Positions 56,275 through 63,660 are shown, counted from the stretch's first letter. The stretch: DNA of 64,000 bases from a virus (IMGVR_UViG_3300026097_000876:186001-250000), one strand, 5' to 3'. A program made the numbers and translations. Notes: generated by a model from the sequence alone, not told the origin.

Positions 56275-57743
56275 CTGATGTAGTTTTAGTTACTTTACCT
56301 AAAATGGAAATTAGAGCACCCTTAATTGGCCCGGCTGCTCTTAAAAGTATATGCGAAGCAGATGGGTACTCTGTACATTGCGTTGACTTTAATATCGAAC
56401 TATATCATCAATTGCGAACACAAGTTCCTGAATGGTGGATTTATAATGATCAAACATTTATGCAAGACGATTTATTTGACGAAGCATGGACTACTATATT
56501 AGAACCTATAGTTCACAGCTGGTGTAAAAAACTACAAGACCTAAATCCTAAAGTAATTGGTGTTACAGTATTAAGCATGTGGACCGAACGTATCTGTAAT
56601 AAGTTTTTGCAAACACTAGAATTATATTGTCCAGATACCCGTGTAGTATTAGGGGGACCGGGAACACAGCCAGCATATGGTCCAAAGATGCTAGAAGCAA
56701 AAAAAATTGATGCATACATTACAGGCGAAGGCGAAGTTAGTTTTTTAGAATATCTTAGAGGCAACAAATATTATCCTGGAATAAATGGCAATCCTGCTGA
56801 ACAGATTGGAGATATGAATACATTACCGTTTCCTGACTATAGTGATTTTGATTTATCAAAATATAGCAGCACTTGGTGGGAACCTCACAAAGAGCCAACA
56901 GGGTGTAAATGGTTGTATATTACAGGCACTCGGGGGTGTATTAAGCGATGCACTTTTTGTAATGTAGGATCAATATGGCCAAAGTTTGTTAGCAAAACAG
57001 GTGAAACTATTGCTAAAGAAATAAAACATTATATGGATACTACAGGAGTAACTCACTATTATTTTACTGACAGTTTACTCAATGGTAATGTAAAGAATCT
57101 AGAAGAAATGGTAGACGCTATTATTTCTTTAGGTATTAAGCCTACTATAAAAGGACAATGGATTGCTCGTGGTAAAGATTTAATTAATAGTGAGCTATGG
57201 AAAAAGATGGGCAGAGCAGGTTTCAAACAACTCTTAGTGGGTATCGAAAGTGGAAGTTATAAAACACGCAACGAAATGAAAAAGGGTGTTAGAGAAGAAG
57301 ATATAGAATATACATTTGAACAAGCAAGCAAAAACAAAATTAGATGTATACCGTTGCTTATGGTAGGATATCCAACAGAGACAGCAGAAGATTTTGAGGA
57401 AAATATTAAATTTTGGACTAGGTATAAAAAATATAATGACAATGGTACTATTCTAAAACCTAGTGTGATGGCAACGAATATTTTACCAGACACTCCTCTA
57501 CATCATAAATTTACCGGAAACGGACTAGAGTATGACGATTTAGGTAACTGGGTATATAAAGACAACACTATGAAAGTTCGAATCGAACGCTGGTTTAGAT
57601 ATCGAGACGAGGCACATCGCTTAGGTTATGAACTTACTTTAGATACTCCTAAACATCTCATAAGAGAATACAAGCGTATTACTGGAATAGATCTTAGTGA
57701 AGAATACAAACTCAAAGATACAGAAGAAATATGGAATGATTGA
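56271..57743 (+). CDS. B12-binding-type radical SAM protein, paralogue
   Basis: 490 residues, homologous over its length to the minus-strand gene at 49921: VTLPKMEIRAPLIGPAALKS, YSVHCVDFNIELYHQ, VVLGGPGTQPAYGP, GTRGCIKRCTFCNVGSIWPK (Cys223, Cys227, Cys230), THYYFTDSLLNGN, LLVGIESGSYKTRNEMKKG and RCIPLLMVGYPTETAEDF. The C-termini also match (RIERWFRYRDEAHRLGYEL). Two copies on opposite strands in one island suggest consecutive or alternative carbon modification steps. It overlaps the GNAT gene by 4 bases. Confidence 0.85.
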   Translation: MTDVVLVTLPKMEIRAPLIGPAALKSICEADGYSVHCVDFNIELYHQLRTQVPEWWIYNDQTFMQDDLFDEAWTTILEPIVHSWCKKLQDLNPKVIGVTVLSMWTERICNKFLQTLELYCPDTRVVLGGPGTQPAYGPKMLEAKKIDAYITGEGEVSFLEYLRGNKYYPGINGNPAEQIGDMNTLPFPDYSDFDLSKYSSTWWEPHKEPTGCKWLYITGTRGCIKRCTFCNVGSIWPKFVSKTGETIAKEIKHYMDTTGVTHYYFTDSLLNGNVKNLEEMVDAIISLGIKPTIKGQWIARGKDLINSELWKKMGRAGFKQLLVGIESGSYKTRNEMKKGVREEDIEYTFEQASKNKIRCIPLLMVGYPTETAEDFEENIKFWTRYKKYNDNGTILKPSVMATNILPDTPLHHKFTGNGLEYDDLGNWVYKDNTMKVRIERWFRYRDEAHRLGYELTLDTPKHLIREYKRITGIDLSEEYKLKDTEEIWND

Positions 57744-57770
57744 TACATATTTAATAAAGGATTAAACAAT

Positions 57771-58373
57771 ATGATAAACACACTTTATAAAGTACCAATT
57801 TGGATACAAGACAATACATTGCCGCAAGATAAATTAGATATGCTAGAACAAGCATGCTACGACAAGTGTCAACCATTGTCAGATTATCCAGATGAATTTA
57901 ATCCTGATATTTTTAAATTTTCTCGTTCTAACAAAATAAATGTTCATACGGAGCCTGAATTTAAAGAAGTTACTAACTTAATGTTAACAGCCGCAAGAAA
58001 TATGATGTTAGAAATGAGTTACACACAAGAACAGGCTCAGCGTCTTAGAATTGTTAACAGCTGGTTTGCAATATATAAAAATAAAGATAATCTACCTATG
58101 CATACACACCGTGATAGTTTCTTTTCAGGAGCATATTATATTAAAGATGTTACAGATTGTAAATTACGATTTATTCATGACATCTATAGAAATACACCTT
58201 ACCCAGAAGATTTACATAATGAATGGGGCAAAAATGTTACAGACTTTGATTGTAAAGACGGACGAATTATTATATTTCCTAGTGACTGTATACACGGAAT
58301 TGATCAGCTTAATAGTAATAAGCCCGATAATGAACCTATTAAAGTTATGTTATCGTATAATTTTAATTTTTAA
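57771..58373 (+). CDS. 2-oxoglutarate/Fe(II) oxygenase-like protein
   Basis: 200 residues of the phage/bacterial 2OG-Fe(II) family with the TIGR02466-like layout. The metal site is likely the His and Asp of MHTHRDSFFSGAYYIKD (HxD) and the distal His in IIFPSDCIHGI; the co-substrate side is near PIKVMLSYNFNF. Such enzymes hydroxylate or desaturate; phage copies are frequent in marine T4-like genomes. ATAAAGGATT precedes the ATG. Its TAA shares TTAA with the stop of the convergent minus-strand gene. Confidence 0.75.
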   Translation: MINTLYKVPIWIQDNTLPQDKLDMLEQACYDKCQPLSDYPDEFNPDIFKFSRSNKINVHTEPEFKEVTNLMLTAARNMMLEMSYTQEQAQRLRIVNSWFAIYKNKDNLPMHTHRDSFFSGAYYIKDVTDCKLRFIHDIYRNTPYPEDLHNEWGKNVTDFDCKDGRIIIFPSDCIHGIDQLNSNKPDNEPIKVMLSYNFNF

Positions 58374-58864
58374 ACACAGGCAACAATATGAATTCGATCC
58401 TCAAAACTTCCGTTTAATGCTAGGTGCTTTAATCTAGTATCTAACCAATATAAATGACCTACTGATTCCATTCTTAATATTTCTTCGTCTACTATAAACA
58501 TACAATTATTATTTGTAGTTACAGGAATATGCATTCGCGGGGTTGGATCTGTGTGATATGAATAACATTCTTTAGAGCGCAGTGTCATTACTCTAGTTCT
58601 ATATAAATTATTTTCTTTAATAATACTATTAATATATGGTATATCGTAGTAACATTCGGTAATATCTGTTTCTTCAAAATGTGTTTTAGCAGTTCTTTCT
58701 TTGTTTATAGGATCAAACACATCAAAATCACCTCTCCATGTTTGTAGATTATTGTTAGAATTTATAGCGTAGTTAATACTTTCTAATTCACTAATAATCT
58801 TTTCAACATCATATTTTTTGCCTGTTTTTATAAATTTATTCACGTACCTTTTCCCTTCGGACAT
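58370..58864 (-). CDS. Asp/Asn beta-hydroxylase-like 2OG oxygenase
   Basis: 164 residues. YSYHTDPTPRMHIPVTTNNN is the metal and co-substrate block (HxD plus the RxHIP that binds 2-oxoglutarate), HLYWLDTRLKHLALNGSFED supplies the distal His, and RIHIVACV ends it. This is the compact phage form of the Asp/Asn hydroxylase family (PF05118-like). It probably hydroxylates a small molecule. The 5' end overlaps the SDR gene by 25 bases; its ATG is preceded by CCGAAGGGAAAAGG. Confidence 0.75.
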   Translation of the reverse strand: MSEGKRYVNKFIKTGKKYDVEKIISELESINYAINSNNNLQTWRGDFDVFDPINKERTAKTHFEETDITECYYDIPYINSIIKENNLYRTRVMTLRSKECYSYHTDPTPRMHIPVTTNNNCMFIVDEEILRMESVGHLYWLDTRLKHLALNGSFEDRIHIVACV

Positions 58865-59292
58865 ACAGTTAATTCTTTTACTCTATACGGCTGGTCCAAT
58901 ACCCATTCAATTATACCTACTACATATTCTAAATCCATTTTAGGAGTGTCAATGTCTGCTACTCGTTCGGTATCAAAAAAACCAAAATTTAAACATGTAG
59001 TATCGTAATAATTATCAAAAAGTTGGCTGTTTGCATCACGCAGAGCTTTCTTTTCTACGCCATATCTATATGTTTTTTTTCCTGGATGATAAATCCAGTC
59101 ACTTGCTGAACTTCCTATATTAATTACTTTTTTGTTTTTTTCTATTGCTTTGTAGAGTAATTTTACTTGAGAAAATTCGTCATGCTTACAGTTAATAAAC
59201 ACATCGCATTCGTCTAACGATTCGCAATTGCCGTATTTTTCTTCAAGAACTTTTCCTAGACCTCGTCTTGTTCCTGTGATATAAAATTTCAT
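58840..59292 (-). CDS. Short SDR-family oxidoreductase
   Basis: 150 residues. TGTRRGLGKVLEEKYG is the TGxxxGxG nucleotide loop, VINIGSSASDW carries the catalytic Ser and RYGVEKKALRDAN the YxxxK pair. The usual 240-250 residue body is cut: after the first helix only about 20 residues remain before strand 4, so one or two Rossmann units are missing. All catalytic motifs are present, so it may still work, perhaps as a dimer. It faces divergently from speD; no clear promoter. Confidence 0.75.
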   Translation of the reverse strand: MKFYITGTRRGLGKVLEEKYGNCESLDECDVFINCKHDEFSQVKLLYKAIEKNKKVINIGSSASDWIYHPGKKTYRYGVEKKALRDANSQLFDNYYDTTCLNFGFFDTERVADIDTPKMDLEYVVGIIEWVLDQPYRVKELTVCPKGKGT

Positions 59293-59359
59293 TAGTAAGT
59301 TCCTTGGCTATAACACTATTATAAGTATATATACACTTATATTAGAAAGGACATATATT

Positions 59360-59713
59360 ATGGCATGGGGCTATCATTTATTAGTGGACTGTAAGCAAGG
59401 CGACATTCCTAGTATTACTAGCAAAGAAAATGTATCTACTTTTGTTAGGAAATTAGTAAAAGGAATTGACATGGTAGCATACGGTGATTTAATGATTGAA
59501 CGCTTTGCTACACATGATCCTGATAAAGCCGGTATTAGTTTTTGTCAAATGATTGAAACGTCAAACATTACAGGACATTTCGTCGAACTTAATGGAAACT
59601 TTTATATTGATGTTTTTAGTTGTAAACCTTATGATACTCATACAGTGCTGGATTTAATACAAGAATATTTTAATCCAGCATCTGTTAGCACAACTTTTAT
59701 TAATAGAGATTAA
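59360..59713 (+). CDS. speD: S-adenosylmethionine decarboxylase-like protein, SpeD
   Basis: 117 residues, the size and pattern of the class 1 SpeD copies of marine T4-like phages: WGYHLLVDC, DLMIERFATHDPDKAGISF, then QMIETSNITGHF and FYIDVFSCKPYDT. By ungapped alignment with bacterial SpeD, the self-cleavage Glu-Ser-His becomes Thr67-Ser68-Asn69, while His73 and Cys88 are kept. The enzyme makes its own pyruvoyl cofactor from the Ser and supplies decarboxylated SAM for spermidine synthesis. Some SpeD relatives have changed to ornithine or arginine decarboxylation, so the substrate needs checking. AGAAAGGAC is its ribosome site. Confidence 0.85.
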   Translation: MAWGYHLLVDCKQGDIPSITSKENVSTFVRKLVKGIDMVAYGDLMIERFATHDPDKAGISFCQMIETSNITGHFVELNGNFYIDVFSCKPYDTHTVLDLIQEYFNPASVSTTFINRD

Positions 59714-60705
59714 GCAACTAAGTTGACCCAAGCGCCGTTTTCGTAGCCTTGGAATTTATTGTCAGTTGTATTATAGATAACCATGCCATTGGCAGCAGTT
59801 AATGCATCTCTTTCAGTAGTAGTTAAGCTACCAAACTGTACAAATCCTGTAAAAGAACCGTTTCCTCTAATGTCTAGTTCATTTTGAGGAAAGTATGTAC
59901 CATAAGCAATACCTTCGTATGTAATTGTAGTAGTAGTTTCTTGTACCCAGTTACCTGGATTTCCAGTAGCAAAGTCGTTTTGTATAAACAAACCATATCT
60001 ACCACCGACAAGTTTTAATCCTTGTCCTTTTAGACCAGTAGTTGTTCTACCAGAAAAAATAACTTCCCCATATGACTGATCTAAGTCGCCCATGTTGTCA
60101 TACACAAGTTCTACTATAGCTCTATTACCATCCTCGCTGTAGAGTGTTTTACTTCCACTCATATTAGGAGCATGCAATGTACCGTTAATAGCATCTAATA
60201 AAAGACTAGAATCATCAGCAAACACACTACCTTCAATATCACCGACAACATTTCCAAAGTGAGATCCTGTCGTATTACCGATTACGCTACCAGTAACACT
60301 ACCAGTTACATCACCTATTAAGTCGCCTACAATATTACCAGAACTTATAACTGACGTAGTATTAACAGGCCCAAGTATTTGTCCATTGATTGCATCTACT
60401 AACAATGTAGAATCGTCAGCGTAAATATTACCACGTAAGTCTAGTGCAGGATTGTCAGTAGGAGCCCAATTTGAACCATTATAAACAAGGATTTGATCTT
60501 TCTGCGGTGCTAATGCTTGCACATTGCCTAAATCTTCTAAATCTTGCGTAGATACTGAAACTGGAACACCGCCTACTGTTGCTCCATCGCCTACAAAAAC
60601 TTCTTTAGAATCCGTAGTGTAAACGAGTTCACCTTCTGCAGGAGTAAATCCCGGACTGTCTTGTAATGCAGTCTTAGTTCCTCGTTTAATTCTTAACGTA
60701 CCCAT
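59710..60705 (-). CDS. Fibre/structural protein with Mtd-N-like head
   Basis: 331 residues. The N-terminal MGTLRIKRGTKTALQDSPGF and PAEGELVYTTDSKEVFVGDG resemble the major-tropism-determinant N-terminal domain found at the base of phage receptor proteins. The middle has two copies of 'ADDS.LL.DAING' (IYADDSTLLVDAINGQILGP and VFADDSSLLLDAINGTLHAP), joined by a VTGSVTGSVIGNTTGSHFGN strand ladder. A C-terminal ERDALTAANGMVIYNTTDN, then KFQGYENGAWVNL, is a common fibre tip. It has a late-type octamer and TAGGAGC upstream, consistent with a virion part. Confidence 0.75.
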   Translation of the reverse strand: MGTLRIKRGTKTALQDSPGFTPAEGELVYTTDSKEVFVGDGATVGGVPVSVSTQDLEDLGNVQALAPQKDQILVYNGSNWAPTDNPALDLRGNIYADDSTLLVDAINGQILGPVNTTSVISSGNIVGDLIGDVTGSVTGSVIGNTTGSHFGNVVGDIEGSVFADDSSLLLDAINGTLHAPNMSGSKTLYSEDGNRAIVELVYDNMGDLDQSYGEVIFSGRTTTGLKGQGLKLVGGRYGLFIQNDFATGNPGNWVQETTTTITYEGIAYGTYFPQNELDIRGNGSFTGFVQFGSLTTTERDALTAANGMVIYNTTDNKFQGYENGAWVNLVA

Positions 60706-60732
60706 TTAATGCTCCTAAATCGTTGTTATATG

Positions 60733-60740
60733 TATTTATG
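60733..60740 (-). promoter_or_regulatory. T4-type late promoter octamer
   Basis: On the minus strand CATAAATA followed by CATATAAC, 27 bases upstream of the fibre gene's ATG. It fits the NATAAATA pattern. Confidence 0.6.
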
Positions 60741-60755
60741 CCATAATCAGAAATA

Positions 60756-61070
60756 TCATCTTCTTTTTTTAGTAGGATTTTTTAAAAAGGCTCTAGTTTT
60801 TTTAATAACATCTTTTTTAACTTTCTGCGTATTCAAACGAAAATCAACATGGAGAATTTCATCTCCATACTCATCAAATAACCCAGCTACAGTTTCGTCA
60901 AGATTTGCACCTGTTTCTTTTTTGGCATTACAATCTATTTCCCATACAGTACCTTCTTTAAATTCTATTCGAATCGTACTAAGATAGTTAATGGGAATAG
61001 TGTGTATATCAATGTCTTTAAAGACTTCGGGCCAATGTTTAATTACATCCTCAGGAAGTCTTTTATTCAC
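60756..61070 (-). CDS. Conserved small phage protein, unassigned
   Basis: 104 residues: MNKRLPEDVIKHWPEVFKDI, then a YLSTIRIEFKEGTVWEIDC strand pair and a basic C-terminus (LKNPTKKRR). The 'Pedv...wPevf' start recalls conserved proteins of marine T4-like phages. No catalytic motif. The very basic tail could touch nucleic acid. It overlaps the next upstream gene by 8 bases and belongs to a three-gene unit with it. Confidence 0.65.
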   Translation of the reverse strand: MNKRLPEDVIKHWPEVFKDIDIHTIPINYLSTIRIEFKEGTVWEIDCNAKKETGANLDETVAGLFDEYGDEILHVDFRLNTQKVKKDVIKKTRAFLKNPTKKRR

Positions 61071-61707
61071 TTTTGACTTTCTTTTTTGTAGGGACTAATT
61101 CTTCTGCCTGCTTTCTTAACGCTTGTGCTTCTTTAAACAATCTGTCAGCTTGTGATCTATAACTTGCAGCTAAGTCGTCGTCTGAAAGAACTCCGTCTGT
61201 CGGCGCTTGTAAGTTTGCAGCTTGCGATTCTGCCACTACAGGAGAGGGTTTGCTAGGCATCTCATTAACAGATCCCGCTTCTTGAATAGTAGTACCTTCG
61301 GGAAGTTCGTTAGGATCCTTAAGTGCTAAGTCGGCTATTGTTACACCACGCTGGTCTGCAATAATTTTATTAAGTTCATCAAGACCGATACTAGTTGTTG
61401 TGTTAGGAGTCATTTCGATTTGACTCATTGGAATCTTTTGTAACTTTCCAGTTGCATGGAAACGTGCAAGCATATTAGCGCCATCACTTAATTGTGAGCG
61501 TGACATCACTTCTACAAACTCAAATGCACTCTGTCCTGCATTGCTTTCAACAGTTCTAATTACGGTATCATGATCAGAATCTGATAAACTAGCTGTGTCA
61601 ATTACAAGTGCGTTAGTTGGAGGATTTTCACCGGGGATAACTCGGTAAGCAACAATAACTTTACGTTGATTTGCTTTAAGTCTTCCTACATGTTTAATTT
61701 CGCTCAT
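61063..61707 (-). CDS. Conserved phage protein, unassigned
   Basis: 214 residues. The first 140 are a mixed fold (HVGRLKANQRKVIVAYRVIP, NALVIDTASLSDSDHDTVIR, GANMLARFHATGKLQKIPM), the last 70 are an Ala/Gln-rich helix with a Lys-rich end. Conserved alongside its neighbours in marine T4-like phages as far as I recall; function not known to me. It starts on the TAATG overlap of the preceding gene. Confidence 0.65.
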   Translation of the reverse strand: MSEIKHVGRLKANQRKVIVAYRVIPGENPPTNALVIDTASLSDSDHDTVIRTVESNAGQSAFEFVEVMSRSQLSDGANMLARFHATGKLQKIPMSQIEMTPNTTTSIGLDELNKIIADQRGVTIADLALKDPNELPEGTTIQEAGSVNEMPSKPSPVVAESQAANLQAPTDGVLSDDDLAASYRSQADRLFKEAQALRKQAEELVPTKKKVKSE

Positions 61708-61949
61708 TACTTGTCTCCTTGTGCCTCGTCGGCTTGGGCCTTAGCTTCTTCTTCCGCTTTTTGTACAGTCTGCAAGAAAGTATCAAGTTTGTTAAACGTT
61801 TTACCAACTGCTTCTAGCTCATTAGCTTTGAATGCACCCCGCTGAGATGCAACATCAATAATAGATCTTAATACACCAAGATCTTGTACAGTAAGCTCAA
61901 CTGCTGTTTGAGTTGTTTCTGCTTCCTGAGTTGCTGTTTCTGTAGACAT
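61707..61949 (-). CDS. Small acidic helical phage protein
   Basis: 80 residues: a Thr/Glu-rich start (STETATQEAETTQTAVELT), a helix VQDLGVLRSIIDVASQRGAF, then a coiled end rich in Ala, Glu and Gln. No cysteine or membrane segment. Preceded by AAGGAG and an exact TATAAATA on the minus strand, so it is probably late-expressed as head of the three-gene unit reaching 60756. Confidence 0.7.
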   Translation of the reverse strand: MSTETATQEAETTQTAVELTVQDLGVLRSIIDVASQRGAFKANELEAVGKTFNKLDTFLQTVQKAEEEAKAQADEAQGDK

Positions 61950-61985
61950 ATTAATACTCCTTCTAGTTATATATGTACTTAATAT

Positions 61986-62267
61986 TTATTTATATTTTAG
62001 GAAAGGACATGCAAGAACGAAATAGGAAAGCTCTTTTGGATCTTCAAATCCGACTCTTACAATGTTATCTATTTTATTTTCGCTAGTAACTCCTACGCTT
62101 TTACTAAGAAAATATCTTTTTTTAAGATTAGCTTCTATCCATTTTTCTAATGCTTTTTCTATATTATATGTGTAAGCTAAGTCAATAGTTTCAAGGTGGG
62201 GAGGCTGATGAGAAAGCCTCCTTATCTTAAATAAATTTTCTGGTGTAGTAGCAGACTTAATTGACAT
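61986..62267 (-). CDS. Small conserved phage protein
   Basis: 93 residues from the ATG at 62265-62267, which overlaps the VWA gene's stop by 11 bases; a longer frame would run through the VWA gene and is rejected. The body is helix-strand (NIEKALEKWIEANLKKRYFL, then VGVTSENKIDNIVRVGFEDP and ELSYFVLACPFLKYK). Function unknown. Its stop codon lies in the late promoter of the next gene. Confidence 0.65.
   Translation of the reverse strand: MSIKSATTPENLFKIRRLSHQPPHLETIDLAYTYNIEKALEKWIEANLKKRYFLSKSVGVTSENKIDNIVRVGFEDPKELSYFVLACPFLKYK
61987..61994 (-). promoter_or_regulatory. T4-type late promoter octamer, exact TATAAATA
   Basis: Minus-strand TATAAATA (continuing AATATTAAG), 37 bases upstream of the ATG at 61949. 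It overlaps the previous gene's TAA, the same arrangement as at 26001, 30546 and 32066. Confidence 0.7.
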
Positions 62268-63573
62268 GTTCGTCGTACAGTGCCGTTTGTCCAAATGGTG
62301 CCTGAATGTTCTTGTCGTGGTGAGAGTGAATAACAAATACTGTATCACAGTAGTCCTCGTCGCCCCAGCTGTTCCAAGCATAACCATCTGTAAACATAAT
62401 AAACTTCTTAGGAACAATGTTATTTTCTTTCATGTAATCCCAGTTACACATAAAGTCAGTACCACCGCCACCTACAATTTCGTAGTCTAGCAAGTCATCT
62501 CCTCCGTCTGCACTAAAGTCTTGCTCATTATATACCTTAGTGTCAAAACACCACAATTTAATATTGTAGTCTTTATACTCTTCCATAATACCTTTGATTT
62601 CGCTAAGAAAGTCCTGAGCTTGATCATTACCAATTGACCCGCTCATATCAAGAGATACAGCAATATCAATTGTCTCTGAGAAATTCATACCAGGTAGTAC
62701 TGCACCAGTATGCCAACCTTTACGTGACGGACGTTGAAACGTAAAGTCGTTTCGAATAGTGCTCTGGATTTGTTGACGTAACAGTTCACGCCAGTTCATC
62801 TTAGGCTCTGTAAGCTCTTTAATCATCCTAGCAACTTCGCCTGGAATATTTCCTGCTCCGGCACTTTGCGCTGCACTAAGCATGTTCTCTTTGATCTCGT
62901 CTTTGATCTGCTTCATTTCTTCTTCAGAGAACTTAGGCCTACGCTTGCTTACATCGTTGCCGTTACTGTCTTCGCCTTCTGCATCACCTTCACTGTCATT
63001 GTCGTCTTCGCCTTCACCGTCAAGGTGTTCATCTAGCATTTCGCCTAACTTTTCTAAGAACTCTTCGCCGTTTTTTTCAGCTTGCTCGAATAAGTCATCA
63101 TACACTTCTTCCGAACTCCAGCCGTCGTATTTAAAGTCTTGGAAACAGTCTACAATCTTAGGAGTTTCGCCGATGCGATCACGTACTAGAGTATTGTTTA
63201 CAATATAGTCAGCTGCAATATTATACAGCATGGGATTACGTTCTTCACGTCGCCCTAAGTGATCAAACACCATGTGTAGAATTTCGTGTGCAACAACAAA
63301 CTCGATCTCCTTGTTTGACATTGCATTAAAGAATTGTGTGTTATAATATAAGTTACGTCCGTCTACAGCGGCTGTCGGAAGCCAGTCATCAGCCGCTAGT
63401 ACACGCAATCGTGTTGCCATATTACCAAAGAATGGATGACGTAGTAGCAAGCCGACTCGTGCAATAATAATACGATCGTATACTTCTACACGCATTTTTT
63501 CTAATTCTTCTTGCGTGATATCCGGGTCGGGTGTCCAGTTTTTAAGTTTACTTGCTGTATCTTTAGCCGCCAT
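62257..63573 (-). CDS. Metallopeptidase-like/VWA-like protein (DUF2201 type)
   Basis: 438 residues. Residues 96-105 are HEILHMVFDH, a HExxHxxxxH zinc motif, in the metallopeptidase-like N-terminal domain (RHPFFGNMATRLRVLAADDW, PTAAVDGRNLYYN). A strongly acidic linker (about 170-215) follows. The C-terminal VWA-like domain has the MIDAS DMSGSIG (Asp309, Ser311, Ser313) and IVGGGGTDFMC. Proteins of this type pair with MoxR-type AAA+ ATPases as chaperone or cofactor-insertion systems; the partial gene upstream may be that ATPase. Own sigma70-type promoter. Confidence 0.85.
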   Translation of the reverse strand: MAAKDTASKLKNWTPDPDITQEELEKMRVEVYDRIIIARVGLLLRHPFFGNMATRLRVLAADDWLPTAAVDGRNLYYNTQFFNAMSNKEIEFVVAHEILHMVFDHLGRREERNPMLYNIAADYIVNNTLVRDRIGETPKIVDCFQDFKYDGWSSEEVYDDLFEQAEKNGEEFLEKLGEMLDEHLDGEGEDDNDSEGDAEGEDSNGNDVSKRRPKFSEEEMKQIKDEIKENMLSAAQSAGAGNIPGEVARMIKELTEPKMNWRELLRQQIQSTIRNDFTFQRPSRKGWHTGAVLPGMNFSETIDIAVSLDMSGSIGNDQAQDFLSEIKGIMEEYKDYNIKLWCFDTKVYNEQDFSADGGDDLLDYEIVGGGGTDFMCNWDYMKENNIVPKKFIMFTDGYAWNSWGDEDYCDTVFVIHSHHDKNIQAPFGQTALYDEHVN

Positions 63574-63605
63574 ATTGCACCTTATTTGTTAATTTCTATA
63601 GTATA

Positions 63606-63634
63606 ACTATAACAGTATTTACAGAGTAAGTCAA
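63606..63634 (-). promoter_or_regulatory. Sigma70-type promoter for VWA gene
   Basis: Minus-strand TTGACT (63629-63634), 17-nt spacer, TATAGT (63606-63611), 33 bases ahead of the ATG at 63573, with AAGGTGCA as ribosome binding site. It lies directly behind the upstream gene's terminator. Confidence 0.7.
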
Positions 63635-63639
63635 GAGAT

Positions 63640-63660
63640 TAAGGGGCATTATGCCCCTTA
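63640..63660 (-). terminator. Hairpin, probable intrinsic terminator
   Basis: TAAGGGGCAT and ATGCCCCTTA form a perfect inverted repeat with a single central base, one base after the stop of the upstream gene. On the minus strand it is followed by ATCTCTTGAC, so the U-run is poor. It may act as a terminator or as an mRNA end stabiliser. Confidence 0.7.

Noticed and set aside
59293-59359. Promoter in the gap between SDR and speD
   Set aside because: TATAAT-like and ATATAT strings occur on both strands but no -35 partner at 16-18 bases; a near-palindrome of TATA repeats is all that can be seen.
59710-60705. Diversity-generating retroelement target
   Set aside because: The Mtd-N-like head raised the idea, but there is no reverse transcriptase, template repeat or C-type lectin end in the window.
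61986-62417. 143-residue minus-strand frame running into the VWA gene
   Set aside because: The first 50 codons overlie the well-supported VWA coding region in another frame. The ATG at 62267 right at the VWA stop gives a sensible 93-residue gene.
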